DNA from: Burkholderiales bacterium
GTDB taxonomy: Bacteria; Pseudomonadota; Gammaproteobacteria; Burkholderiales; Burkholderiaceae_C
Direction of reading: 5' to 3'
DNA: 64,000 nucleotides
NCBI GenBank assembly: GCA_028868305.1
Contig: JAGWUS010000002.1
Span: 1 to 64,000, forward strand
The position numbers and the translations under genes were made by a program. The notes beneath the pieces are model-generated. The model was not told the DNA's origin. It made no database searches and saw only the letters and a list, made by a program, of their open reading frames with translations. Positions 19,560 to 29,649 of the stretch are shown piece after piece (position 1 is the stretch's first letter; every line of letters begins with the position of its first letter).

Positions 19560-20710
19560 TGGCGGCTTCCTCACAACGAACGGCTCTGATCATGGCTGGC
19601 GGCACCGGTGGGCATATCTTCCCCGGGCTGGCGGTGGCACAAGCCCTGCGCGACAAGGGCTGGCGTGTGCACTGGCTGGGAGCGCCAGACAGCATGGAAA
19701 GTCGCCTCGTGCCGCAGCGCGGATTTCCGCTGGAACTGGTCAACTTTTCCGGCGTGCGGGGCAAGGGGCTGCGCACCCTGGTGTTGCTGCCCCTGCGTCT
19801 GCTCACAGCTTTCTGGCAGAGCATCCAGGTGGTGCGCCGCGTGAAGCCGCAGGTGGTGGTGGGACTGGGTGGTTACATCACCTTTCCGGGCGGGATGATG
19901 GCTGCGGCACTGGGCAAGCCCCTGGTGCTGCATGAGCAAAACTCGGTCGCCGGCATGGCCAACAAGGTTCTGGCATTGGTGGCCGACCGCGTGTTCACCG
20001 CTTTCCCCAAAGTGTTCTCCAATGGCCAATGGATTGGCAACCCCCTGCGCGCGGAGTTCCTGACCCAGCCCGCGCCGCAGGAGCGCTTTGCGGGTCGCAG
20101 CGGGCCACTCAAGGTGCTGGTGGTTGGCGGCAGTCTGGGCGCACGTGCCCTCAATACCGTGGTGCCCCAGGCCCTGGCGCTGATACCTGCCAACCAGCGA
20201 CCGGTGGTAACCCACCAGGCGGGTGAAAAGCAGATCGACGAACTGCGTGCCAACTACGCGGCCGCAGGCATAGCTGTGAGCATCGCCGGGCCGTCCCAAG
20301 ACGCGAAGGCCACCGCGGGGGGCCGCACAGTACGCGAAGCGACAAGCGTGGGGGTCACTGTTACGCCCTTTATCGATAACACCGCCCAGGCCTTTGCGGA
20401 TGCAGATCTGGTCATCTGCCGTGCCGGGGCCAGCACCGTCACCGAAATTGCGGCGGTAGGTGCTGCGGCGGTCTTTGTGCCGTTTCCGTCGGCCGTGGAC
20501 GACCACCAGACTTCCAATGCCCGCTTTCTGGTGGACCAGGGTGCTGGCTGGCTGATGCCGCAGTCTGAAATGACACCCGAAGCACTTGCTGGCTTGCTAC
20601 AAAAAACAGAGCGATCTATTCTTTTGCAGCAAGGGCTAGCAGCCAAAAAAATGCAACAACTGCACGCCACCGACGCTGTCGTGGCAGCCTGCGAGGAACT
20701 CGCAAAATGA
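19556..20710 (+). CDS. murG: Lipid II synthase MurG, carrying two repeat-derived inserts
   Basis: A 384-residue peripheral membrane glycosyltransferase that adds GlcNAc to lipid I. The N-terminal [19 protein letters not shown], the VGLGGY and HEQNSVAG blocks and the UDP-GlcNAc site [14 protein letters not shown] are present. It is some 30 residues longer than E. coli MurG (355). One insert ([20 protein letters not shown], about residues 246-267) matches in DNA and frame a segment of ddl. The C-terminus ([14 protein letters not shown]) contains a second repeat shared with the end of murC. Both are in frame, so the gene is probably functional. Confidence 0.95.
   Translation: MMAASSQRTALIMAGGTGGHIFPGLAVAQALRDKGWRVHWLGAPDSMESRLVPQRGFPLELVNFSGVRGKGLRTLVLLPLRLLTAFWQSIQVVRRVKPQVVVGLGGYITFPGGMMAAALGKPLVLHEQNSVAGMANKVLALVADRVFTAFPKVFSNGQWIGNPLRAEFLTQPAPQERFAGRSGPLKVLVVGGSLGARALNTVVPQALALIPANQRPVVTHQAGEKQIDELRANYAAAGIAVSIAGPSQDAKATAGGRTVREATSVGVTVTPFIDNTAQAFADADLVICRAGASTVTEIAAVGAAAVFVPFPSAVDDHQTSNARFLVDQGAGWLMPQSEMTPEALAGLLQKTERSILLQQGLAAKKMQQLHATDAVVAACEELAK
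20288..20359 (+). repeat. Dispersed repeat family 2, copy inside murG (in frame)
   Basis: This 72-base segment aligns without gaps to 22188-22259 in ddl, 58 of 72 bases identical by hand count, and is read in the same frame in both genes. The peptides are [20 protein letters not shown] and [20 protein letters not shown]. It contains the GC-rich centre GGGGGGC and ends ACAAGCGTGGGGG. Confidence 0.85.
20595..20656 (+). repeat. Repeat, likely degenerate family 1 copy, at the end of murG
   Basis: TGCTACAAAAAACAGAGC (20595-20612) is found unchanged at 22109-22126 in murC. The segment ends AAGGGCTAGCAGCCAAAAAA, which resembles the GGGCTAGAGGCC end of family 1. It codes for the MurG C-terminal [19 protein letters not shown]. 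Confidence 0.6.
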
Positions 20711-22155
20711 AACACGCGATCAAACACATTCATTTCGTCGGCGTGGGTGGCTCGGGCATGTCGGGTATTGCCGAAGTGCTCAGCAACCTGGGGTACGTGA
20801 TTTCCGGTTCCGATCTGGCCGACAGTGCAACGCTCAACCGGCTGGCTTCGCTGGGCATCACGACCTATGTAGGGCACGGCGCTGCCAACGTGGCCGGCGC
20901 GGACGCCGTAGTCACTTCCACCGCGGTGCAGGCCGACAATCCCGAGGTAGTGCGTGCCCGCGAGATGCACATTCCCATCGTGCCGCGTGCCCTGATGCTG
21001 GCTGAGTTGATGCGCCTCAAGCAGGGCATTGCGATTGCCGGCACCCATGGCAAGACCACCACCACCAGCCTGGTGGCCAGCGTGCTGGCCGAAGCGGGGC
21101 TGGACCCCACTTTCGTGATCGGCGGACGCCTCAACAGTGCCGGAGCCAATGCGCGCCTGGGTAGCGGCGACCACATCGTGGTCGAAGCCGACGAGTCGGA
21201 CGCTTCCTTCCTGAACCTGCTGCCGGTGATGGCGGTGGTCACGAACATTGATGCTGACCACATGGAAACCTACGGGCACGACTTCGGCAAGCTCAAGAAA
21301 GCCTTTGTCGATTTCCTGCACCGCATGCCCTTTTATGGCACGGCGATTCTGTGCACTGATGACGCCGCCGTGCGTGAAATCTGCGAGCAGGTGACCTGCC
21401 CTATTACCAGCTACGGCTTCAACGAAGAGGCGCAGGTGCGGGCCATCAACGTGCGCGCCGTGAACGGGCAGATGCATTTCACCGTGCAGCGTCGTAACGG
21501 CGTGGTGCTACCCGACTTGGATGTGGTGCTCAACCTGCCGGGTCTGCACAACGTGCTCAACGCACTGTCTGCAATTGCCGTTGCGGTGGAACTCAATATT
21601 GGCGACGCCGCGGTCTGCAAGGCGCTGGCTGAGTTCAAGGGCGTGGGCCGGCGCTTCCAGCGCTATGGTGATCAGCCTTTGCCAGGCACCGATGGCAAGC
21701 AGGGTGGCATGGTGACCGTGATTGACGACTATGGCCACCATCCTGTAGAGATGGCCGCCACACTGGCTGCCGCACGCGGTGCCTTTCCGGGGCGGCGTCT
21801 GGTGCTGGCCTTCCAGCCCCACCGTTACACCCGCACCCGGGACTGCTTTGAAGACTTCGTCAAGGTCATTGGTCAGGCCGACGCCGTGTTGCTGGGCGAG
21901 GTGTATGCCGCTGGCGAAGCGCCCATTGTTGCAGCCGATGGCCGCTCCCTGGCGCGGGCGTTGCGGGTTGCAGGCAAGGTGGAGCCGATCTTTGTGGATG
22001 ACATCGCCGCCATGCCCCAGGCCGCCGTGGACAACGCGTTGCCGGGCGACGTATTGGTCTGCATGGGTGCTGGCTCGATTGGTGCCGTGCCCGGGAAAAT
22101 CGTAGAGCTGCTACAAAAAACAGAGCTGAATGTGGAGAAGGGGCGAGGGCTATGA
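20707..22155 (+). CDS. murC: UDP-MurNAc:L-alanine ligase MurC
   Basis: A 482-residue Mur ligase that starts the peptide stem with L-alanine. Motifs are [18 protein letters not shown] at the N-terminus, the ATP loop [26 protein letters not shown] and [11 protein letters not shown]. The C-terminal 16 residues ([16 protein letters not shown]) look repeat-derived, with the same 18 bases as murG. The stop overlaps the ddl start as ATGA. Confidence 0.96.
   Translation: MKHAIKHIHFVGVGGSGMSGIAEVLSNLGYVISGSDLADSATLNRLASLGITTYVGHGAANVAGADAVVTSTAVQADNPEVVRAREMHIPIVPRALMLAELMRLKQGIAIAGTHGKTTTTSLVASVLAEAGLDPTFVIGGRLNSAGANARLGSGDHIVVEADESDASFLNLLPVMAVVTNIDADHMETYGHDFGKLKKAFVDFLHRMPFYGTAILCTDDAAVREICEQVTCPITSYGFNEEAQVRAINVRAVNGQMHFTVQRRNGVVLPDLDVVLNLPGLHNVLNALSAIAVAVELNIGDAAVCKALAEFKGVGRRFQRYGDQPLPGTDGKQGGMVTVIDDYGHHPVEMAATLAAARGAFPGRRLVLAFQPHRYTRTRDCFEDFVKVIGQADAVLLGEVYAAGEAPIVAADGRSLARALRVAGKVEPIFVDDIAAMPQAAVDNALPGDVLVCMGAGSIGAVPGKIVELLQKTELNVEKGRGL
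22109..22150 (+). repeat. Repeat shared with murG, forming the murC C-terminus
   Basis: TGCTACAAAAAACAGAGC at 22109-22126 is identical to 20595-20612 and is read in the same frame (LLQKTE in both proteins). The downstream part diverges but ends GGGCTA, as in family 1. Confidence 0.55.
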
Positions 22156-23192
22156 GCACTTTCCATTCAAAAGACATGAGCGTCGCCGCGCCGTCCCAAG
22201 ACGCGAGAGCCCCCCAGGGGGGCAGCGCAGTACATGCAGTGACAAGCGTGGGGGCCACATTTGGAAAAGTGGCGGTGCTGATGGGTGGGGCTTCCGCTGA
22301 ACGCGAGGTTTCATTGATGTCAGGCGGTGGCGTGCTCAAGGCCTTGCAATCCAGGGGCGTGGATGCGCATGCGTTCGATCCGGCCCAGCGCCCGCTCGAT
22401 GACCTCAAGCGCGAAGGGTTTGCGCGCTGTTTCATTGCCCTGCATGGCCGCTTTGGGGAAGACGGTACGGTGCAGGGCGCCCTGGAATTGCTGGGCATTC
22501 CCTACACCGGCTCGGGTGTGATGGCATCAGCTATATCTATGGACAAGGTCATGACCAAGCGGATCTGGCGTTTTGAAGGGTTGCCCACACCGGCCTGGAG
22601 CCAGGTGAGCAGCGCAGCGCAAACCCGACTGGCATTTGCGGAGCTGGGCGCACCGATGATCGTCAAGCCTGCGCGGGAGGGCTCTTCCATCGGGTTCACC
22701 AAAGTCATGACGTTGGACCAGTGCGATGTGGCCTATGCAGCGGCCGCGAAGCACGACAACGAAGTGCTGTGCGAACAGTTCATTGCGGGTGACGAAGTGA
22801 CTTGCCCCATTCTTGGTCCGGCAGAGTCTCCCCGGGCGCTGCCGGTGATTCGCATCGTGGCACCCGATGGCAATTACGACTACCAGAACAAGTACTTCAC
22901 GGATACCACGCAGTACCTGGTGCCGGCAGGCTTGCCTGCCGGCGAAGAAGAAGCCATTCAGGACATCGTCTGCAAGGCCTACCAGGTGCTGGGTTGCCGC
23001 GGCTGGGCCCGCGCGGACGTGATGATCGACGCCACCACCCGCAGGCCATATTTGCTGGAGATCAACACCTCTCCCGGCATGACCAGCCACTCGCTGGTGC
23101 CTATGTCAGCACGCGCGGAGGGTATGAGCTACGAGGACCTGTGTATGCGACTGCTGGAACACACTGCGCTGGATGCGAGGGCGATGGGATGA
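22152..23192 (+). CDS. ddl: D-alanine--D-alanine ligase with repeat-derived N-terminus
   Basis: A 346-residue ATP-grasp enzyme that makes D-Ala-D-Ala for MurF. The core begins near residue 38 ([18 protein letters not shown]), with [19 protein letters not shown], the ATP-grasp [17 protein letters not shown] and the metal-binding [17 protein letters not shown]. The first 37 residues are extra, and residues 13-36 are the family 2 repeat also found in murG. The start at 22152 is supported by the ATGA overlap with murC; an in-frame ATG at 22176 is still upstream of the repeat. The gene also overlaps ftsQ by 4 bases. Confidence 0.95.
   Translation: MSTFHSKDMSVAAPSQDARAPQGGSAVHAVTSVGATFGKVAVLMGGASAEREVSLMSGGGVLKALQSRGVDAHAFDPAQRPLDDLKREGFARCFIALHGRFGEDGTVQGALELLGIPYTGSGVMASAISMDKVMTKRIWRFEGLPTPAWSQVSSAAQTRLAFAELGAPMIVKPAREGSSIGFTKVMTLDQCDVAYAAAAKHDNEVLCEQFIAGDEVTCPILGPAESPRALPVIRIVAPDGNYDYQNKYFTDTTQYLVPAGLPAGEEEAIQDIVCKAYQVLGCRGWARADVMIDATTRRPYLLEINTSPGMTSHSLVPMSARAEGMSYEDLCMRLLEHTALDARAMG
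22188..22259 (+). repeat. Dispersed repeat family 2, copy in the ddl N-terminus (in frame)
   Basis: Gap-free match to 20288-20359 in murG, offset exactly 1900 bases and in the same frame. The centre AGCCCCCCAGGGGGGC is self-complementary enough to form a short hairpin. It occupies nearly all of the non-conserved N-terminal extension of Ddl. Confidence 0.85.
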
Positions 23193-23974
23193 ACTCTGCC
23201 GTGGCCACCCCCATCGACGTGAAGCTGATGAACATGACCACCCTGGTCCTGGGGCTGGCTTTCGTTGTATTGGGCGCAGTGGCAATGGCGCGCTGGGTTT
23301 CACGTCTACCAGCGTTTGACATCAAGGGGATTCTTGTCACAGGCGATGTAAATCACAACAACAGCGTCACGTTGCGCGCTAATGTGGCGCCGCGCATAAA
23401 TGGCACTTTCTTCACTGTTGATCTGAGCCGCGTCAGGGCGGCGTTTGAGTCTGTGCCCTGGGTTCGCCGCGCCGTGGTGCGGCGTGACTTTCCCAACCGG
23501 CTGCGCGTGGAACTGCAGGAGCATCAGCCAGTGGCCTATTGGGGCAGTGATGGCAATGTGCGGCTGGTCAACAGCTATGGCGAGGTTTTCGAGGCCAATG
23601 TGGGTGAAGTGGAGCAGGACATGCTGCCCCGTCTCAATGGCCCTGAAGGTCAGGCGGCAGAAGCGCTGGCCATGTACCGGTCCCTGGCGGACATGTTTGA
23701 GCAGATGAGCCTGCCTGTTGAAGAGGTGGATCTCTCCAGTGGTGGTAGCTGGCGCGTTCTGTTGGATACCGGTGCCGCCATAGAAATGGGCCGGGGTTCG
23801 ACGGAAGTGGTGTCTGCCCGTGCACAACGGTTTTTGAAGACCCTGACGCAAGTGACTGCCCGTTATGGGAGACAGCCCGGTGCTGTGGAGTCAGCGGACT
23901 TGAGGCATGAAAACGGATACGCCATCCGGCTGCGGGGTGTCACCACCGTCGTGGCGGATGGCACAAAGAAGTAG
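23189..23974 (+). CDS. ftsQ: Cell division protein FtsQ
   Basis: A 261-residue bitopic membrane protein of the FtsQLB complex. One N-terminal helix ([20 protein letters not shown]) is followed by the POTRA domain ([20 protein letters not shown]) and the beta domain ([28 protein letters not shown]). The ATG at 23189 overlaps the ddl stop as ATGA; the frame is open far upstream inside ddl but that part is a shadow. ftsA follows after 33 bases. Confidence 0.94.
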   Translation: MNSAVATPIDVKLMNMTTLVLGLAFVVLGAVAMARWVSRLPAFDIKGILVTGDVNHNNSVTLRANVAPRINGTFFTVDLSRVRAAFESVPWVRRAVVRRDFPNRLRVELQEHQPVAYWGSDGNVRLVNSYGEVFEANVGEVEQDMLPRLNGPEGQAAEALAMYRSLADMFEQMSLPVEEVDLSSGGSWRVLLDTGAAIEMGRGSTEVVSARAQRFLKTLTQVTARYGRQPGAVESADLRHENGYAIRLRGVTTVVADGTKK

Positions 23975-24007
23975 AGAAAACCACAGAAACGTAGAGCAGG
24001 TGCATAC

Positions 24008-25237
24008 ATGGCAAAAGAGTACAAAGACCTCGTCGTAGGGCTCGATATCGGAACCGCCAAGGTCATGGCGGTGGTGGCCGAAGTCATGCCCGGGGGCGAA
24101 CTCAAGCTGGCGGGCCTCGGCATTGCGCCCAGCAATGGCCTCAAGCGCGGTGTGGTGGTGAATATCGATGCCACCGTCGCCAGCATCCAGCAGGCGCTGA
24201 AAGAGGCCGAACTGATGGCTGACTGCAAGATCACCCGCGTCTATACCGGCATCACCGGCAGCCACATTCGGGGCATCAACTCCAGCGGCATGGTGGCGGT
24301 AAAGGACCGTGAAGTGACGCAGGCCGATGTGGCGCGCGTGGTGGAAACGGCCAAGGCCATCAATATCTCCACCGACCAGCGCCTGCTGCTGGTGGAACCA
24401 CAGGAATTCATCATCGATGGCCAGGATGTGCGTGAGCCCATCGGCATGAGTGGTATCCGCCTGGAGGCCAAGGTGCACATCGTAACCGGCGCGCAGAGTG
24501 CCGCAGAAAACATCATCAAATGTGTGCGTCGCTGCGGTCTGGAGGTGGAGCAGCTCATGCTCAATCCACTGGCCAGCAGCTTGTCAGTACTGACCGAAGA
24601 CGAGCGCGAACTGGGCGTAGCCCTGGTCGACATTGGTGCGGGCACGACCGATGTGGCCGTGTTCACCAATGGGGCCATCCGCCATACCGCAGTAATTCCG
24701 ATAGCCGGTGACCTGATCACCAGCGACATCGCCATGGCGCTTCGCACTCCCACCAAAGACGCAGAAGACATCAAGGTGGAGTCGGGGCATGCCAAGCAGT
24801 TGCTGGTTGACCCTGAGACCCAGGTCGAAGTGCCGGGTCTGGGCGATCGTGGTCCGCGCATGCTGAGTCGCCAGGCACTGGCCGGCGTGATCGAACCCCG
24901 CATTGAAGAAATTTTTTCGCTGGTCAACCAGGTGATGCGTGAGTCCGGTTACGAGGAACTGCTCTCCAGCGGCATTGTGCTCACCGGTGGCAGCTGCGTC
25001 ATGCCGGGCATGGTGGAGTTGGGTGAAGACATCTTTCTCAAACCTGTGCGACGCGGTGTTCCCAAGTATTCCAGCGCGCTGGCCGACATGGTGGCGCAGC
25101 CCCGTGCCGCTACGGTGATGGGCTTGCTCGAAGAGGCTCGCCTGGCCCGCCTGCGCGGTTACAAGGTGGCCCAAAAGGCCGGCTCGGTCAAAACAGCGTT
25201 CAGCTCCGTCAAGGACTGGTTTGTGGGGAACTTCTAA
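24008..25237 (+). CDS. ftsA: Cell division protein FtsA
   Basis: A 409-residue actin-like ATPase that tethers FtsZ to the membrane. The phosphate-1 block VVGLDIGTAKVMAVV, phosphate-2 VALVDIGAGTTDVAVF, and the adenosine motif IVLTGGSCVMPGM are present. The C-terminal amphipathic membrane-targeting helix is SSVKDWFVGNF. The length is normal. ftsZ begins 140 bases later, the longest gap inside the cluster. Confidence 0.96.
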   Translation: MAKEYKDLVVGLDIGTAKVMAVVAEVMPGGELKLAGLGIAPSNGLKRGVVVNIDATVASIQQALKEAELMADCKITRVYTGITGSHIRGINSSGMVAVKDREVTQADVARVVETAKAINISTDQRLLLVEPQEFIIDGQDVREPIGMSGIRLEAKVHIVTGAQSAAENIIKCVRRCGLEVEQLMLNPLASSLSVLTEDERELGVALVDIGAGTTDVAVFTNGAIRHTAVIPIAGDLITSDIAMALRTPTKDAEDIKVESGHAKQLLVDPETQVEVPGLGDRGPRMLSRQALAGVIEPRIEEIFSLVNQVMRESGYEELLSSGIVLTGGSCVMPGMVELGEDIFLKPVRRGVPKYSSALADMVAQPRAATVMGLLEEARLARLRGYKVAQKAGSVKTAFSSVKDWFVGNF

Positions 25238-25377
25238 CCATGAAACACAAACTTTGGCTGGCGAGGGGAAGTCCGCATGAACGATGGCGTGGCACAGGGC
25301 CACCTCCAACATTCGCAGAGTATTGCAACAGTCAAGCATCCAACCAATTGAAATTAGTGAAACCTCAGGAGAAAAAT

Positions 25378-26634
25378 ATGGCCATCGAAATGATTGAAGA
25401 AGAAGCTTTCAACCAGGGCACCCAAATCAAGGTCATCGGCGTGGGCGGCGGCGGTGGCAACGCCGTTGAGCACATGATTGCGACTGCCGTGGGCGGCGTG
25501 GAATTCATTTGCGCCAACACCGATGCGCAGGCCTTGAGCCGCAGTACTGCGCACAAGACCATCCAGTTGGGCGGCAGTGGCCTGGGTGCTGGCAGCAAAC
25601 CCGACAAGGGCCGTGAAGCGGCACAACAGGCAGAGGATGACATCCGCTCCGCCATCGATGGCGCACACATGCTATTCATCACCGCTGGCATGGGCGGTGG
25701 CACCGGCACCGGTGCGGCCCCCATCATTGCCAAGGTGGCCAAGGAGATGGGCATTCTGACCGTCGGCGTGGTGACCAAGCCCTTCGACTTTGAAGGTGGC
25801 CGCCGCATGAGCAATGCCGATGCCGGTTTGTCCGAACTCGAAGCCAATGTGGACTCGCTAATCGTGGTGTTGAACGAGAAGCTGCTCGAAGTGCTGGGTG
25901 ATGACGTGAGCCAGGACGAAGCCTTTGCCCATGCCAACGATGTGCTGAAAAACGCCGTGGGCGGCATTGCCGAAATCATCAACGTGCCCGGCCATGTGAA
26001 CGTCGACTTTGAGGACGTACGCACCGTCATGGGTGAGCCCGGCAAAGCCATGATGGGCACTGCGGTGGCCAAGGGCCCGGACCGCGCCCGCATCGCCGCC
26101 GAACAGGCTGTGGCCTGCCCCTTGCTCGAAGGCATCGACCTATCGGGCGCCAAGGGCGTGCTGGTGCTGATTACCGCAGCCAAGGGTTCCCTGAAACTGT
26201 CGGAGTCCAAGCTGGCGATGAACACTATCCGCGCCTATGCCTCGCCCGACGCGCATGTGATTTACGGTACGGCTTACGACGATGCGCTGGGTGAAGAAAT
26301 CCGCGTGACCGTGGTCGCTACTGGTCTGAGCCGTCAGGGACAAGTCCGGAGCCGCCCGCCCATGCAAGTCATTCAAACCGGCACGCGCACCGGAACCGAC
26401 AACGTGCCGTTCCATGTGCCCACATTGAACAACATTGCCCAGACCGCTGGCATTTCGGCATCGGCCGGTGGACTTGCCAGTGCTGGTATCACACAGCCCG
26501 ACTACGGCAGCATGGCCACCCCCAGCGTGTGGCGCACCAACCGCACCCAGGCAGCGGCCAAGGTGGATGCCCTGTCCAGCGGCGGCATGGATGACTACGA
26601 AATCCCTGCTTTCCTCCGGAAACAGGCTGATTGA
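25378..26634 (+). CDS. ftsZ: Cell division GTPase FtsZ
   Basis: A 418-residue tubulin-like GTPase that forms the Z-ring. The GTP signature [12 protein letters not shown], the N-terminal [17 protein letters not shown] and the synergy-loop [11 protein letters not shown] are present. The C-terminal peptide [12 protein letters not shown] is the FtsA/ZipA-binding tail. The ATG at 25378 has AGGAG a few bases upstream and gives the standard N-terminus; the frame extends back to 25240 without conservation. The 140-base gap before it could hold a separate promoter, but I could not assign one with confidence. Confidence 0.97.
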   Translation: MAIEMIEEEAFNQGTQIKVIGVGGGGGNAVEHMIATAVGGVEFICANTDAQALSRSTAHKTIQLGGSGLGAGSKPDKGREAAQQAEDDIRSAIDGAHMLFITAGMGGGTGTGAAPIIAKVAKEMGILTVGVVTKPFDFEGGRRMSNADAGLSELEANVDSLIVVLNEKLLEVLGDDVSQDEAFAHANDVLKNAVGGIAEIINVPGHVNVDFEDVRTVMGEPGKAMMGTAVAKGPDRARIAAEQAVACPLLEGIDLSGAKGVLVLITAAKGSLKLSESKLAMNTIRAYASPDAHVIYGTAYDDALGEEIRVTVVATGLSRQGQVRSRPPMQVIQTGTRTGTDNVPFHVPTLNNIAQTAGISASAGGLASAGITQPDYGSMATPSVWRTNRTQAAAKVDALSSGGMDDYEIPAFLRKQAD

Positions 26635-26657
26635 TGTGGCCCGGTAAAATCCATCCT

Positions 26658-27581
26658 GTGCTGAAACAACGAACGCTTAAATCCCTGACCCAGGCCGTCG
26701 GCGTGGGCTTGCACAGCGGGCAGCGGGTGGAAATCACCCTGCGCCCGGCTGCGCCGGATACAGGCATCGTGTTTCGGCGGGTGGATTTGCCGCAGCCGGT
26801 GGATATTCCGGTGTCTGCCACGGCAGTAACGGATACGCGCCTGGCGTCCACGCTCTCCCATGGCGACGCTCGCGTCAATACGGTGGAGCACCTTATGTCG
26901 GCCTGCGCCGGTCTGGGTGTGGACAACCTGTATGTGGACATTACGGCCGAGGAAATCCCGATTCTGGATGGCTCGGCTGCGTCCTTCGTGTTCCTGCTGC
27001 AAAGTGCGGGAATCGAGTTGCAGAATGCACCGCGCCGCTTTATCCGCCTGATTAAACCGGTCGAGGTGCGTGAGGGCACGGGTGCCAATGAAAAGTGGGC
27101 GCGCCTGGAGCCGCACCACGGCTATAAGTTGAGTTTCGAGATCGACTTCAACCACCCGGCGGTGGACACCACTGGACAGCGCGTGGAGTTCGACATGAGC
27201 ACCGGCTCGTATGCCCGCGACATCGCCCGTGCCCGCACCTTTGGCTTCACCAAGGACGTAGAAATGATGCGCGCCAACGGGCTGGCGCTCGGCGGTGGTC
27301 TGGACAACGCCATTGTGATGGACGACTACAAGGTCCTCAATGCCGACGGCTTGCGTTACGACGACGAGTTCGTCAAGCACAAGATTCTTGATGCAATGGG
27401 CGACCTCTACATCGTAGGCAAGCCCTTGCTGGCCAGCTACAGCGCATTTCGCTCCGGTCATGCACTCAACAACAAGTTGCTGCGCGAGCTTCTGGCCCAC
27501 CAGGACGCGTGGGACATAGTGACCTTTGAGGATGTGAAGCTCGCGCCTGCAGGCTTTGCAGTTCCTGCCCCTGCTTGGTGA
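26658..27581 (+). CDS. lpxC: UDP-3-O-acyl-GlcNAc deacetylase LpxC
   Basis: A 307-residue zinc enzyme for the committed step of lipid A synthesis. Zinc ligands are in VEHLMSAC and [14 protein letters not shown], and the catalytic histidine is in [11 protein letters not shown]. The start is read as GTG at 26658 ([20 protein letters not shown]), which matches the family N-terminus; an ATG at 26634 would add eight residues (WPGKIHPV after Met). It closes the dcw cluster, 23 bases after ftsZ, as in other proteobacteria. Confidence 0.96.
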   Translation: MLKQRTLKSLTQAVGVGLHSGQRVEITLRPAAPDTGIVFRRVDLPQPVDIPVSATAVTDTRLASTLSHGDARVNTVEHLMSACAGLGVDNLYVDITAEEIPILDGSAASFVFLLQSAGIELQNAPRRFIRLIKPVEVREGTGANEKWARLEPHHGYKLSFEIDFNHPAVDTTGQRVEFDMSTGSYARDIARARTFGFTKDVEMMRANGLALGGGLDNAIVMDDYKVLNADGLRYDDEFVKHKILDAMGDLYIVGKPLLASYSAFRSGHALNNKLLRELLAHQDAWDIVTFEDVKLAPAGFAVPAPAW

Positions 27582-27615
27582 CATGGCTCCAACGCTCCAC
27601 CGCTGTGGGTAAATC

Positions 27616-27792
27616 ATGCTGTTGTTTCGCTTCCTGATTCTTCTGTGCCTGCTGGCCAGCGCCGTGTCGTTTGCGCTGTACGTGGGCACTGGCCAACCCC
27701 GCTACAAAGACTGGGGCTGGAAGGTGCTGAAGTGGACGTTGCTGGCGGCGTTTTGCTTCTTCACTGTTCTTATTCTTGAGCGGGTTGCATAA
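27616..27792 (+). CDS. Small two-helix membrane protein downstream of lpxC
   Basis: A 58-residue reading frame from ATG 27616 to TAA 27790-27792. It has two hydrophobic helices, FRFLILLCLLASAVSFALYV and KWTLLAAFCFFTVLILE, joined by a short basic turn (GQPRYKDWGWKV). It lies 34 bases after lpxC and 7 bases before the next gene on the same strand, so it is probably co-transcribed. The regular topology and tight spacing argue that it is a real gene. Function unknown. Confidence 0.65.
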   Translation: MLLFRFLILLCLLASAVSFALYVGTGQPRYKDWGWKVLKWTLLAAFCFFTVLILERVA

Positions 27793-27799
27793 TACCCAC

Positions 27800-28099
27800 A
27801 TGGCTTCCATTTCAAGCATTGCACTCTCAGGCATGAACGCTGCGCAAACGCAGCTCAATGTGTCTGCGCATAACGTGGCAAACCTGTCTACCGAGGGCTT
27901 CAAGCGCCAGGAAGTGGTGCAGTCTGAACAGACTGGCGGCGGTGTGAAGACCACGGTGACGCGATCGCCTGCGGAAGGTTCCTCGCTGGAGGCTGATATC
28001 GTGTCCCAATTACAGGCCAAGAATGGTTTTCTGGCCAACCTCGCTGTGTTCAAGACCAGTAACCAGATGGTTGGCGTGTTGCTGGACAAGACCGTCTAG
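27800..28099 (+). CDS. Orphan mini flagellar rod-type protein
   Basis: A 99-residue protein starting at ATG 27800. The N-terminus (IALSGMNAAQTQLNVSAHNV, then ANLSTEGFKRQ) is the flagellar basal-body rod signature of FlgB/FlgC/FlgG. The C-terminal half (FLANLAVFKTSNQMVGVLL) matches the FlgC-type end that forms the opposing helix. The central D1 domain of a true rod protein is absent, and no flagellar genes are nearby. It could be a reduced FlgC paralogue. I would not name it further. Confidence 0.7.
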   Translation: MASISSIALSGMNAAQTQLNVSAHNVANLSTEGFKRQEVVQSEQTGGGVKTTVTRSPAEGSSLEADIVSQLQAKNGFLANLAVFKTSNQMVGVLLDKTV

Positions 28100-28341
28100 A
28101 AAATCAGGGTGGGAACGGCGCCCAATGGGTTTGCGCTATAACTTGTCAGAGAATGTCCCTGATGGGACAGGACCAGTTTGGCCCAGAGCTGACATCCAAT
28201 CTCCATGCCGTGCGTTCCGGTAGCGCTGGGTACTTTGAGCTATCTGCTGCTGGCACTTGTTGGGTTTGGACGGCGTGAAGTTGTGGTCTTGCTGCTGCCG
28301 ACTTCAACTTAATGCAGTCAATGCCCGATAAAGGCCTGGGA
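28100..28341. other. Intergenic region between convergent genes, nothing recognised
   Basis: 242 bases between the rod-like gene (+) and the cyclase (-). No open frame with a plausible start, no T-run hairpin and no RNA gene was recognised. A short stretch (28150-28200) looks like a scrambled remnant, but I cannot identify its source. Confidence 0.4.
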
Positions 28342-29505
28342 TCATGCCGCGAGCCAGTACAGAAGCATGGACCCGTGACCCTTGAGTTCCACGGGGCCGC
28401 GCTCTTCCATCGCATGCGTTGCCTGTAGTGCGCGATGCGCAGTGGCAGAGACAAGAATTCGGCCCGGTAAGGCTTGCCCCTGAACGCGGCTGGCGATGTT
28501 CACCGTGTCGCCGAAGATCTTGTAGTGAAACCGGTTTTCGCCCACGACCCCGCCATATATCGGACCCGTGTGCAGGCCGATTCGCAGTTGTACGCGTTCG
28601 GCATTCGACTCGGCGCATTCCGCAGCTGCGGTAATCAGCGCGCGTGCGAAATCCGCTGCAGCGGCAGCGTGCTGGCAGAGCGCCGCTGGGGCGCCGGCGA
28701 CCGCCAGGTAGCCATCGCCGGTCGTCTCGATCTTTTCCACGCCGTAGCGAGCCGCGGCGGCATCAAAGCGGCGGAAAAGATCGTTTAGCAGCAAGACGGT
28801 GCCTCTCGCGCCTAGGCGCTCTGCCAAAGGTGTGAACTCCACCAGATCTGCAAAGATCACCGTGACATCTGAAAACTGGTCGGCGATGGGCTTTTCGCCC
28901 AGCTTCAGCCGCCCGACGATCGGACCAGGCAGCATGTTGTGTAGCAGTTCATTTGACTTGCGTTCTTCGATTTCGAGCGCTTTACGAGTCGCGCTCTGGC
29001 GCCGCCTCAGCCCCCTGTTGGCCGTCGCAATGAGGCTGGTGTAAAACAGGATGGTCGAGACGCTGACCACCATGGTGATGGGCGAGGATTCTAGTTTGAC
29101 ATGGAACCCGAAAATAACCAGCGAAGCTACTACGCCCACCGAGAGCGGCAGGATCGCGCGCAACAGGAATCGCGGGCCACCGTAGAGTATGCCATTCAAG
29201 ATAGCGATCACGGCCATGGCAATAAGCGGCCAGAGTTGGAAGGAAGCGAACGCAGCGACCACGCCGAACCAGAAAAAGTCCAGGAGGACGTTGATCGTCT
29301 CTGCTCGGTGCATGTTCTGGGCGCGGTGCGCCATCCAATAAACGAGGTGCGGCCAAAGCAGCGCGATTGCGAACCACAGCCAAAACGCTGGGCTCCTCAA
29401 GTCCGCTGCAGTGCAAACGACAATAGCTAGGACCCACGCGCCCCCGATAGTGCGGAGCATGTGGTTGACTTGTGCGCTGGAGGGTGCTGGCCGGCCGTTT
29501 TTCAT
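28342..29505 (-). CDS. Membrane class III nucleotide cyclase (MASE2-like sensor)
   Basis: A 387-residue protein. The N-terminal half has five or six membrane helices, like the MASE2 sensor domain. The C-terminal half (from about residue 205) is a class III cyclase domain. Metal aspartates are in FADLVEFT and TTGDGYLAV; the transition-state Asn and Arg are in DTVNIASR. The base-selecting positions are odd: Glu (KIETTGD) where adenylate cyclases have Lys, and Lys (HYKIFGD) where they have Asp. The first is guanylate cyclase-like and the second fits neither class, so the product is uncertain. It lies 144 bases downstream of a membrane cyclic-nucleotide-binding protein on the same strand. Confidence 0.85.
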   Translation of the reverse strand: MKNGRPAPSSAQVNHMLRTIGGAWVLAIVVCTAADLRSPAFWLWFAIALLWPHLVYWMAHRAQNMHRAETINVLLDFFWFGVVAAFASFQLWPLIAMAVIAILNGILYGGPRFLLRAILPLSVGVVASLVIFGFHVKLESSPITMVVSVSTILFYTSLIATANRGLRRRQSATRKALEIEERKSNELLHNMLPGPIVGRLKLGEKPIADQFSDVTVIFADLVEFTPLAERLGARGTVLLLNDLFRRFDAAAARYGVEKIETTGDGYLAVAGAPAALCQHAAAAADFARALITAAAECAESNAERVQLRIGLHTGPIYGGVVGENRFHYKIFGDTVNIASRVQGQALPGRILVSATAHRALQATHAMEERGPVELKGHGSMLLYWLAA

Positions 29506-29649
29506 TCCTACGCCTTGGTTGAGACGAGACTGTAAATTGCGCTCACCGGTGTCGACAAGCGAGAAAGAGCCCCCGCTGCTACATAGGTGGCCTGCTGTGC
29601 TATTCCGGCCTTCGCGTCGACAAATCGAACCATGACGTACCCCGAGAAA

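Noticed and set aside
22525-22550. GCATCAGCTATATCTATGG in ddl as another family 1 repeat
   Set aside because: It encodes the conserved Ddl motif [12 protein letters not shown] and lacks the rest of the repeat.
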